From an uncultured Lachnospiraceae bacterium (GTDB lineage Bacteria; Bacillota; Clostridia; Lachnospirales; Lachnospiraceae): DNA of 59,874 nt. A program made the position numbers and the translations under genes. Location of the stretch: NCBI GenBank assembly GCA_910585605.1, contig CAJUFL010000021.1:1-59874 (forward strand). Reading direction: 5' to 3'. How positions within the stretch are numbered: position 1 is the first letter of the stretch; the number at the start of each line of letters is the position of its first letter. The notes below the pieces were generated by a model, which was not told where the DNA came from, did no database searches, and saw nothing but the letters and a program-made list of their open reading frames with translations. Positions 53,234 to 59,874 of the stretch are shown piece by piece.

Positions 53234-55510
53234 CTATAACAGCGGATTTTCTGCCCTTGCCCTTAAACGTTCCCATCTTCTGTCTACTTCCATTTGGATT
53301 TCCTCCACAATGTCTTTATATTCTTCCTTTCTCAGATGTTTTGTCCTTCCCATCATAGTAAGCCAGTCGAGCACTGGTATCTTTTTGTTCATCTTTTCCG
53401 GATCATAGCTTAACCCAGTAATTCCCTCTTCTATTTCAAACAGAGGAAAATAGCAGCTGTCCACTGCTGCCGCAATGACACTCCTCTCAGTATTCGGTTT
53501 ATCATTCCAGTTAAGCGGGCAGGCAGATAATGCTTTAATATAGGCTGTCCCGCACTCATTTGCGTAAAATTTAGCCTTTGCTGCTTTTTTAATAAAATCT
53601 GCCGGATTGGATTCTGCCACTGTCGCCACATAAGGCAGGTTAGTTGCCGCCATCAGCATAGGCGAATCTTTATGGAAGAACTTTTTTCCATACTGATTTT
53701 CCCCCACATGGGAAGTAGAACTCTTCGCTCCCTTAGGCGTGGAATAAGACAGCTGATACCCTGTATTCATATAACCACCGTTATCATATTCAAAAATAAT
53801 CAGACGCTCATTACGAATTGCGGTTCCTAATGCCGACCCCATTCCGATATCCATGCCTCCGTCTCCACTGACCATGATAAAAGTGATTTCTCCTTTCGGA
53901 TATTCTCCTCTTTTTTGTCTCTGATGAAACATTTCCACCAGACCAGACAGAGTTGCCGCACCATTCTGAAACAGATTATGGATATATGGAATCTTAAATG
54001 TAGTCTTAGGATAAGCCGTTGTGACCACCATACCGCAGCCCGTATGGAACAAGAGTACTACATTTCCTTCAATGCCTTTTAACAAGAGATTTACATTTAC
54101 TGGTATACCGCAGCCTGGGCAGGCACCATGTCCAGGTGCCAAACGCTTGGGCATTGCTGTTACTTCATTAATTCTTCCGCCTTTTACCATTGGTTTTCCA
54201 CAAATCAGGAAATCTTTTTTATCTTGACCATCCTCTGCTTTTTCATCTGTCTGCCCCTTTCTTTCCACTGTTGTACATCCCGGTGCTGCCCTTTGTTCCG
54301 AAATTGTATCAAAATATCTCGGTGCCCGAAATGCCGCATTTCCCGGATAAATTCCTGTGTAATCAAAAGTCTTTATTTGTTCTTCATAACCTAACAGCAG
54401 TAATTGCTTTGCATCCTCCTCATAAAAATCTTTACCGCCCAGACCATAAATTCTGGTGATTACTTTACAGACTGCCCCCTTTTCCTGAAGCATGGCTTTC
54501 AGCTCAAGAGACAAATTACCACCTCCCGCTCCGTAACTGTCCTGTCTGTCTGCCGCAATGATAACCTTTGCATTTTTGCACATCTCATATAATGCATCTG
54601 CCGGGTATGGACGGAGTATTTTCGTAGTAAAAACACCAACCTTTTTTCCCTCTTTTCTCAGCTTGTCCACTGCAACCCTCGCCGTATGATACGCTGAACC
54701 AAGGATATACAAAAGGATTTCTGCATCCTGCGTCTGGTATCCCTGTACCTTTCCATAACTCCTTCCCGATATCTCCTCATATTCTTTAAAAATCTCTGTA
54801 ATATCACCCTGTGCCTGCTCCATTGCAAGATGAAGCTGATATTTGTTATTTAATATATCCGGTTCATTCATGTAAGAACCGATAGTAACCGGATGTTCCA
54901 GATCCAGTGCTGAATACGGTGCTTCATAGTCTCCGATAAATTTTTTAACTGCCCCATCCTCTTTAAATACCATACTGTTTCTTTTCTGATGACTGGTAAA
55001 AAATCCATCAAAACCCACGATGACCGGAAGCTTTACCTGTTCCGCAATCCTCAGTGCACAAATGTTAAAATCATATACTTCCTGAGGTGTATTGGCAAAC
55101 AGGATCAACCAGCCAGTATTCAGCGTATACATGATATCACTGTGATCTCCCTTTATGGAAAGAGGTCCGGATACAGTACGGCAGGCTATATTCATTACCA
55201 TGGGAAAACGGGTTCCCGACTGCACTGGAAGCTGTTCTATCGCATACAAAAGTCCATTGGCACTGGTGGCGTTAAATACACGTCCTCCTCCAGCTGCTGC
55301 ACCATAACAGATTCCAGCTGCACTGTGTTCCCCTTCTGCTGCAATCAAAGAAATGTCGTGTTTTCCGTCTGCCTTCATCTGATCCAGAAATTCTGCAATC
55401 TGAGTAGAAGGCGTAATCGGATAATATCCCATTACATGATAATTAATCTGCTTTGCCGCATATGCTGCCAGTTCATTTCCACTCTCAAATAAAATCTGCT
55501 GTTCTTCCAT
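53234..55510 (-). CDS. 2-oxoacid:ferredoxin oxidoreductase, fused alpha-beta subunits
   Basis: A 758-residue fusion of two subunits of a thiamine-diphosphate oxidoreductase that converts a 2-oxoacid and CoA to acyl-CoA with reduction of ferredoxin. The alpha part (about 1-400) starts with NYHVMGYYPITPSTQIAEF and contains the VGFDGFF region. After a polar linker the beta part (about 445-750) has HGACPGCGIPVN, GCGMVVT and the ThDP motif GDGGMDIGMGSALGTAIRN with YDNGGYMNTG. Pyruvate is a likely substrate, but branched-chain or other 2-oxoacids cannot be excluded. It directly follows the gamma-delta gene with no gap. Confidence 0.88.
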   Translation of the reverse strand: MEEQQILFESGNELAAYAAKQINYHVMGYYPITPSTQIAEFLDQMKADGKHDISLIAAEGEHSAAGICYGAAAGGGRVFNATSANGLLYAIEQLPVQSGTRFPMVMNIACRTVSGPLSIKGDHSDIMYTLNTGWLILFANTPQEVYDFNICALRIAEQVKLPVIVGFDGFFTSHQKRNSMVFKEDGAVKKFIGDYEAPYSALDLEHPVTIGSYMNEPDILNNKYQLHLAMEQAQGDITEIFKEYEEISGRSYGKVQGYQTQDAEILLYILGSAYHTARVAVDKLRKEGKKVGVFTTKILRPYPADALYEMCKNAKVIIAADRQDSYGAGGGNLSLELKAMLQEKGAVCKVITRIYGLGGKDFYEEDAKQLLLLGYEEQIKTFDYTGIYPGNAAFRAPRYFDTISEQRAAPGCTTVERKGQTDEKAEDGQDKKDFLICGKPMVKGGRINEVTAMPKRLAPGHGACPGCGIPVNVNLLLKGIEGNVVLLFHTGCGMVVTTAYPKTTFKIPYIHNLFQNGAATLSGLVEMFHQRQKRGEYPKGEITFIMVSGDGGMDIGMGSALGTAIRNERLIIFEYDNGGYMNTGYQLSYSTPKGAKSSTSHVGENQYGKKFFHKDSPMLMAATNLPYVATVAESNPADFIKKAAKAKFYANECGTAYIKALSACPLNWNDKPNTERSVIAAAVDSCYFPLFEIEEGITGLSYDPEKMNKKIPVLDWLTMMGRTKHLRKEEYKDIVEEIQMEVDRRWERLRARAENPLL

Positions 55511-56605
55511 TTATACCAGTCCTCCATCTACTCTTTGTTCCGTCAGATATGACTCGCTGGTCACATAAGAATTGGCACCTACATTTTCATATTGCAGATG
55601 TTCCGGTAAAAGTTCCTGATTTCTCATGACAAACTCCGGATTCAAATGCTCCCTTTCTACTCCCTTTACAAGCGCCTTTGTAGGACACACTTCTACACAG
55701 CGAAGACAGCCCTTACAATGATGGTAATCTAGTCCCATATTGACCATCGCTTCTTTTCCTTTGTACTCTCCTCTTGCAAACTGGAATACCATATCCGGAC
55801 AGGTGGTATCACAAAGTCCGCAGTTAATGCATCTCTCTTTGATAAATAACGGTATATACCCTTCTCTGGAAGCCGATAAATCGTTGGAAACCGTAGAACC
55901 AAAGCATGGATTCACACCTCCTATAGGTGCATTTTCATACCCCCACTCATTCTGAATTTCCTGATAACAAACTTTCCCATATTCCTCTTTGGGAGAAAAA
56001 TATTGCTCTGTCACCTCATCATATCCTCTTCCGATACCGGTAAGATTAGCATCCAGCATAGACGGATATTTTTTTCCTATTGTTTCCTTTGCAATATCAA
56101 AAACAGTATTGATCGGAATAAACTCTGACGCCCTTGCGATGGCACCCAGCATTACCATATTAATTCTGGTCTTTTCCTCCATGGCAATTTTCAATGCATC
56201 TATACAGTAAATCGTTCCTGCATGCAGTCGTAATTTTTCCCGGATCTGTTCCGGTGACATATCTGTGTTAATCACAATTTTTGTATCTTCCGTTACGCCC
56301 GCTGTCACCGCACTCTTACCGATCATTGCTTCATGAAACAATCCCAAAATGTCAGGAGATTCTACCGGTGAGTTAATTCCAATTTCCGTATCCTTATGAC
56401 TATACCGGATAAATGCTTTTACCGGTGAACCACGCTTTTCTGAACCGTAACTGGAAAAACTGGCTGCATTTAAATCCAAATAAACTGCGCCCAGTTCTCC
56501 CAACATCTTCCCACAAAGGTTTGCTCCCAAACCACCAATGCTTTCCAAACGAATTTCATAATATCCATTTTCATTTGTACAAGGTAATGTCACCTGATGT
56601 TCCAT
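55511..56605 (-). CDS. 2-oxoacid:ferredoxin oxidoreductase, fused gamma-delta subunits
   Basis: A 364-residue fusion. Residues about 15-190 are the gamma (CoA-binding) subunit, with ESIGGLGANLCGKMLGELG and YGSEKRGSPVKAF. Residues about 260-330 are the ferredoxin-like delta subunit with two [4Fe-4S] motifs, CINCGLCDTTCPD and CKGCLRCVEVCPT. I start at MEHQVTL, eight bases after GAGAGG, rather than 11 codons earlier. Its stop is immediately followed by the ATG of the alpha-beta gene, so both halves are made together. Confidence 0.88.
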   Translation of the reverse strand: MEHQVTLPCTNENGYYEIRLESIGGLGANLCGKMLGELGAVYLDLNAASFSSYGSEKRGSPVKAFIRYSHKDTEIGINSPVESPDILGLFHEAMIGKSAVTAGVTEDTKIVINTDMSPEQIREKLRLHAGTIYCIDALKIAMEEKTRINMVMLGAIARASEFIPINTVFDIAKETIGKKYPSMLDANLTGIGRGYDEVTEQYFSPKEEYGKVCYQEIQNEWGYENAPIGGVNPCFGSTVSNDLSASREGYIPLFIKERCINCGLCDTTCPDMVFQFARGEYKGKEAMVNMGLDYHHCKGCLRCVEVCPTKALVKGVEREHLNPEFVMRNQELLPEHLQYENVGANSYVTSESYLTEQRVDGGLV

Positions 56606-56748
56606 ACTGATAACCTCTCTTTTAACAAATCTGGCCAACTCATATAGATTATAGTATGAATTTTTTTTCTTAAAATATACCTGTTTCTTTCCTCCTCTTT
56701 ACGCACTTCCCAATCTTTTTAGCATAAAATAAAATAAAACCACATAGG

Positions 56749-57675
56749 ATGTATGATATGTATTATTTTCTGTTTATTTTTCTCATCATCGCTCTTCTTT
56801 TCTGCACGGTCTTTCATTTCAAAAAAAAGAAAATTATCAAAAAAATCAAATGCATGGATCGCTGCGAAAAATGTATCCTTTTAGACGAACTGGTAAAGCC
56901 TTTGGGATACTGCTACCATTGCAACTGTAGCTTCTTTTCCTCTGCTCTTGATGCGTGGCAGAAAAAAGCCGGCTACACCTATCTCTATGACCATCTGGCT
57001 CCCCGTTTTCAAATGGTAACCCAATTTGAACCCATCTATTTTGATTATGACGGAAAAACCTGGCTGATCGAATTCTGGAAGGGGCAGTACGGCATTAATA
57101 CCGGTGCTGAAATCGGCATTTATCACACTGATACCATTGTTCCACCGGAGAATTATAAAACCACCATGTTTGATGGCATCAGTGACAAAGAAATGCTTCC
57201 CTGTTCTTTTATGCTGTATGACAAAACCGGCGATTATATACGGATATCTGATACACATTGGTGGCTTACTGCATTTTTAACCGGTCGTTTTTCCAATCCT
57301 TCTGACCTTTGTATGGAAAACAGCATTACTTTTCCCAATATGGAAATGCTGTCTGCTTTTATTGAAGGTATGTACCATGCAGGCTATTCCCCAAAAGATT
57401 TTCAGATTTACGGTCTTAGGCTTTGTTTTACCTTCTGTGAACCGCAAAATGAAGAACATACACTGTATATCCGTTTCTGGAGCCGTTTCTCACAATGGAA
57501 AAACCGGATATTCTGTAAAATATATTTATGGATCACCAGACCTTTTTGCAATACAGAAGACCGGATTCTTTATTTATACTACTATCTTCCTTTTGCATTT
57601 CGGAAAATCCTGCGACTGCATCGGTTTAACAAGCGCTGTCATCGAAAAAAACGCTGCATGAGGAGAAAAATATGA
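56749..57675 (+). CDS. DUF4474 membrane-anchored protein
   Basis: A 308-residue protein with one N-terminal membrane helix (YYFLFIFLIIALLFCTVFHF), a lysine stretch and a Cys cluster (CMDRCEKCILL, CYHCNC) that may bind metal. It then has the DUF4474 domain (about 95-240; DGKTWLIEFWKGQYGINTGAEIG). The C-terminus is basic and aromatic, ending RKKRCMRRKI. It overlaps the following metallophosphoesterase gene by four bases (ATGA), implying coupled expression. Function unknown. Confidence 0.8.
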   Translation: MYDMYYFLFIFLIIALLFCTVFHFKKKKIIKKIKCMDRCEKCILLDELVKPLGYCYHCNCSFFSSALDAWQKKAGYTYLYDHLAPRFQMVTQFEPIYFDYDGKTWLIEFWKGQYGINTGAEIGIYHTDTIVPPENYKTTMFDGISDKEMLPCSFMLYDKTGDYIRISDTHWWLTAFLTGRFSNPSDLCMENSITFPNMEMLSAFIEGMYHAGYSPKDFQIYGLRLCFTFCEPQNEEHTLYIRFWSRFSQWKNRIFCKIYLWITRPFCNTEDRILYLYYYLPFAFRKILRLHRFNKRCHRKKRCMRRKI

Positions 57676-58553
57676 GTACCAGTAATCGTCTGAATCATGC
57701 ATTTACCAATGCGTTGGAACTGCCCCTTGGCGCAAATACAAAATATGTCTTAGTCAGTGACTGTCATAGAGGCGTCGGAACCTCATCCGACAATTTCTTA
57801 AAAAATCAACACCTGTATTTTGCTGCCTTAAAACATTACTATCACAATGGTTTTTCTTACATTGAATTAGGTGACGGTGACGAACTCTGGGAAAACCGGA
57901 ATATGGAAAGCATTATCGAAGTTCACAGCAATGTATTCTGGCTGTTCTCCCTTTTTTACAAAGAAAACAGACTATACATGATTTACGGAAACCACGATAT
58001 GATAAAGAAGAAAAAAAGATACAGCAAAAAAAAATGCGGCTCCTATTTTTGCACGGAATCACAAAAAAAGCAGCCACTATTTCCGAACCTTACCTTCCAT
58101 GAAGGAATCATCCTGCGTTCTTCAAAAGCACCTTCCAAAGCGCTATATTTGACACATGGGCATCAGGCAAGTCTTTTGAACTCTACCTTCTGGCCTCTTT
58201 CGCAGTTTTTTGTCCGCTATTTCTGGCGTCCTCTGGAAAACTTCGGCGTCCTGGATCCTACCAGTGCCGCAAAGAATTACCATGTAAAACATAAAACCGA
58301 AGAACGTCTGAATAAATGGGCAACAGACTGCAAAAAAACCCTGATCACCGGTCATACCCACAGACCTGTCCTGCCAGAAGAACCTGCTTATTATTACAAT
58401 ACCGGAAGCTGTGTACATCCTCGATGCATCACCTGTATCGAAATAGAAAACTGTTCCCTTACTCTGGTTAAATGGAGTATGAGTTCCAAAGCTGACAGTA
58501 CTCTCTATGTTGCACGAGAAGTGCTGTCTGGTCCGGTACAGTTGTTTCGGTAA
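57672..58553 (+). CDS. Calcineurin-like metallophosphoesterase
   Basis: A 293-residue dinuclear-metal phosphoesterase. All metal-binding motifs are present in order: VSDCHRG near residue 28 (DxH), LGDGDELW near 65 (GDxxx), YGNHDM near 110 (GNHD), THGHQ near 160 and the final GHTHRPV near 232. No signal peptide or membrane helix is seen. It starts within the last codons of the DUF4474 gene, so the two act together or on related substrates, which could be nucleotides, phospholipids or proteins. Confidence 0.9.
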   Translation: MSTSNRLNHAFTNALELPLGANTKYVLVSDCHRGVGTSSDNFLKNQHLYFAALKHYYHNGFSYIELGDGDELWENRNMESIIEVHSNVFWLFSLFYKENRLYMIYGNHDMIKKKKRYSKKKCGSYFCTESQKKQPLFPNLTFHEGIILRSSKAPSKALYLTHGHQASLLNSTFWPLSQFFVRYFWRPLENFGVLDPTSAAKNYHVKHKTEERLNKWATDCKKTLITGHTHRPVLPEEPAYYYNTGSCVHPRCITCIEIENCSLTLVKWSMSSKADSTLYVAREVLSGPVQLFR

Positions 58554-58735
58554 ATGAAAAACACGCTTTGCGAGTTTCTCACGTTCACAGGCGGCACCAA
58601 ATTGGAAAGCAGGCATTCCAGCTTGGCTTATGTCTTCCGTACAAAATAAAATGGGGGCTTTCGCACTAAGTTTTCTTAATCCAAAAGTCCCCATTAACCT
58701 AAAACCTCACTGTTAAGGAGAAAAGAAACATCCCA
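58554..58735. other. Intergenic region with possible extragenic repeat
   Basis: Downstream of both converging genes. Apart from the terminator at 58650-58695, bases 58560-58640 encode on the minus strand a conserved-looking stretch (GMPAFQFGAACEREKLAK) within a frame lacking a binding site that overlaps the phosphoesterase. This looks like a repeated or structured non-coding element rather than a gene; I cannot confirm it from one copy. Confidence 0.3.
58650..58695 (-). terminator. Terminator of the ferritin-like gene
   Basis: AATGGGG-CTTT / AAAG-CCCCATT stem with an inner TTTT/AAAA helix, followed on the minus strand by TTATTTTG; about 40 bases after the stop codon. Confidence 0.65.
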
Positions 58736-59167
58736 TCACAGAAACTGCTTCATCTCCCCCATAAAATCTTCTTCCGTTTTAATAATCTTCTTTGCTAAAT
58801 TGATGCTCTCAGGCGACGCTTCCTCATACTTGTTCATATATTCGCTAACCGACTGGATTCCCATATTACAGCCATCCATCATAATCTTGGCTACCTGTCT
58901 GCTATCATCTTTCATCATCAATTTTGCTTCCGTACTAATCCAGGACATTGCCGAAGCCATCATCCCTGGCTCCTTTTCCTCTTTTCCATATTCCGCAAGC
59001 TGCTTACTGGTCTCCTCTTCCAGCTTCTGATGCTTTACAGTATAATCATCAATCACATTTGCCAGATCCTCATCCCTGACATATTCCATCACCTGAGACA
59101 TACTGTTCATTGCCATTTTGCAACCTGCATTACATTCATCCAAAAGATTAATTGTCTGTGTCATCAT
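58736..59167 (-). CDS. Small ferritin-like four-helix protein
   Basis: A 143-residue, Met-rich, all-helical protein resembling DUF2383-like four-helix bundles. Candidate metal or structural positions are DECNAGCKMAMNSM near residue 10, DDYTVKHQKLEEE near 40, and MDGCNMGIQSVSEYMNKYEE near 97. Two Cys in the first helix (C-x3-C) are unusual for ferritin. No signal peptide. It is separated from the Dabb gene by 109 bases on the same strand. The function is unknown; a role in metal or stress handling is only suggested by fold. Confidence 0.65.
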   Translation of the reverse strand: MMTQTINLLDECNAGCKMAMNSMSQVMEYVRDEDLANVIDDYTVKHQKLEEETSKQLAEYGKEEKEPGMMASAMSWISTEAKLMMKDDSRQVAKIMMDGCNMGIQSVSEYMNKYEEASPESINLAKKIIKTEEDFMGEMKQFL

Positions 59168-59276
59168 ACTTTATTACCTTCTTTCTTTTTTTGTAAGTAT
59201 GACCACACTTTGGCATCTTTTATACAACAAACCGCACTTATGCGTGTCAAATGGTCAAAGAAGTCAGAAATTCTTC

Positions 59277-59585
59277 CTATTCTTCATAGTCCATACACAA
59301 CCGGACTGCTGCATATGGACGGACATACGTATCTGCCGTTTTTACGTGTTCCGGATGTACCTGATATCCCTTTAATGCCTCTGCACTTTCCAGTCTGCTG
59401 TCCAACATGACATCTGCATTGGAAGACTCCATCCCCTCCGTTACAATTTTAAGATTAATCAGCCCCGGCACTACTCCTACCAAAGCTTCCAGATGTTCCT
59501 TCATTTTCTTTTTTACATCATATTTCTCCTGCTTCGTCAAATCCTCTTTTAACTGCCATAAAATCACATGCTTCACCATATCCAT
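59277..59585 (-). CDS. Dabb-family (stress-responsive A/B barrel) protein
   Basis: A 102-residue dimeric alpha-beta barrel domain protein. It shows the typical start MVKHVILWQLKEDL, the VPGLINLKIVTEG middle strand, and LKGYQVHPEHVKTADTYVRP followed by AAVRLCMDYEE at the end. Dabb domains occur in small enzymes or binding proteins with varied substrates, so no specific activity is proposed. AAAGGA precedes both possible ATG codons; I keep the first. Confidence 0.9.
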   Translation of the reverse strand: MDMVKHVILWQLKEDLTKQEKYDVKKKMKEHLEALVGVVPGLINLKIVTEGMESSNADVMLDSRLESAEALKGYQVHPEHVKTADTYVRPYAAVRLCMDYEE

Positions 59586-59820
59586 ACCATCCTTTCCTAT
59601 TAAATACCGGGCATTGCTACTGCAATCTGCCTGATTCCTTATACATCCTTCCTTATCTTACTATACACATCAAAAAAATAAAACATAAAAAGGCTGTAAA
59701 TTCACAAAACAGAAACATAGTAAACATAGTTTGTTCACATTTTTCTTATATACTACATACTTGTAAGAGCTTTTCATATAGTACAGCAATGTACTGAAAT
59801 CCTCTCCCCCTCATTAAAGG

Positions 59821-59870
59821 AAGGGGCTGTCGCTTTAACGAAATGAGATTCGTGAAGCGGCAGCTTCTTT
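59821..59870 (+). terminator. Orphan plus-strand terminator at the right edge
   Basis: Long imperfect stem (GCTG-CGCTT / AAGCG-CAGC with inner ACGAA / TTCGT and outer G-U pairs) followed by CTTTTTAT. Its T tail is on the plus strand, yet the preceding 235 bases hold no plus-strand gene. A short RNA or leader may end here. Confidence 0.6.
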
Positions 59871-59874
59871 TTAT

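Noticed and set aside
58143..58694. 183-codon minus-strand frame downstream of the metallophosphoesterase
   Set aside because: It lies largely antisense to the phosphoesterase with all its metal motifs, has no binding site, and runs through a terminator. I treat only the intergenic part as a possible repeat.

Overview
The window is about 60 kb of bacterial chromosome from a low-GC, anaerobic, fermentative Firmicute. Gene content points to class Clostridia, most likely family Lachnospiraceae. Supporting features are a fused 2-oxoacid:ferredoxin oxidoreductase with rubredoxin, pyruvate phosphate dikinase, phosphotransacetylase, a FeoA-FeoA-FeoB locus with a Cys-rich FeoB partner, the DUF3793 and DUF3877 families, a PocR-type sensor, two tRNA genes without encoded CCA, and near-consensus SigA promoters with AGGAGG ribosome binding sites. 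The family assignment is an inference from gene content; no rRNA is present. There are no phage, insertion-sequence or CRISPR signatures. Coding density is high and most genes are on the minus strand.

Layout, left to right. (1) 0.1-4.6 kb, minus: clpC, a small conserved protein and radA. (2) 4.7-14.8 kb: purine synthesis genes purM-purN-purD (minus), purC (plus) and purE (minus). An HscC-type Hsp70 and a 1165-residue J-domain/TPR protein lie between purM and purC. (3) 15-20.4 kb: ppdK, a secreted SH3-NlpC/P60 cell-wall hydrolase with a WalR-like box, and a soluble PocR/MCP-type sensor. (4) 20.5-28.4 kb, minus: a decayed DUF4349 lipoprotein gene, era, recO, a lipoprotein gene and glycyl-tRNA synthetase, preceded by an M16C peptidase. 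(5) 28.6-34.7 kb: tRNA-Met and tRNA-Val, a HAAS-domain protein and a transglutaminase-like protein (minus), divergent from moxR-DUF58-membrane protein-maf (plus). (6) 34.6-42.4 kb, minus: a TetM/EF-G-like GTPase fused to a NYN (Rae1/YacP-like) nuclease domain, small proteins, a radical-SAM/DUF4130 DNA-repair pair with a LexA-like box on its promoter, DUF3877, a nitroreductase and DUF3793. (7) 42.7-49.9 kb: a small membrane protein, enolase, a GlsB/YeaQ protein, the ferrous-iron uptake operon with a divergent DtxR-type regulator and TTAG-N6-CTAA boxes, and pta. (8) 50.1-59.9 kb: a lipase-like hydrolase, an RsmH-type methyltransferase, rubredoxin and fused oxidoreductase subunits, a DUF4474/metallophosphoesterase pair, a ferritin-like small protein and a Dabb protein.

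Taken together the window is mostly core metabolism and housekeeping. The purine genes, PPDK, enolase, Pta and oxidoreductase cover central carbon and nucleotide flow. Feo and rubredoxin supply iron and electron transfer. Era, RecO, GlyRS, RadA and ClpC serve ribosome assembly, DNA repair and protein quality control. The least ordinary items are the GTPase-NYN fusion with its structured leader, the HscC/J-TPR pair whose J domain lacks HPD, the possible SOS control of the radical-SAM repair pair, and the candidate iron-box regulation of Feo.
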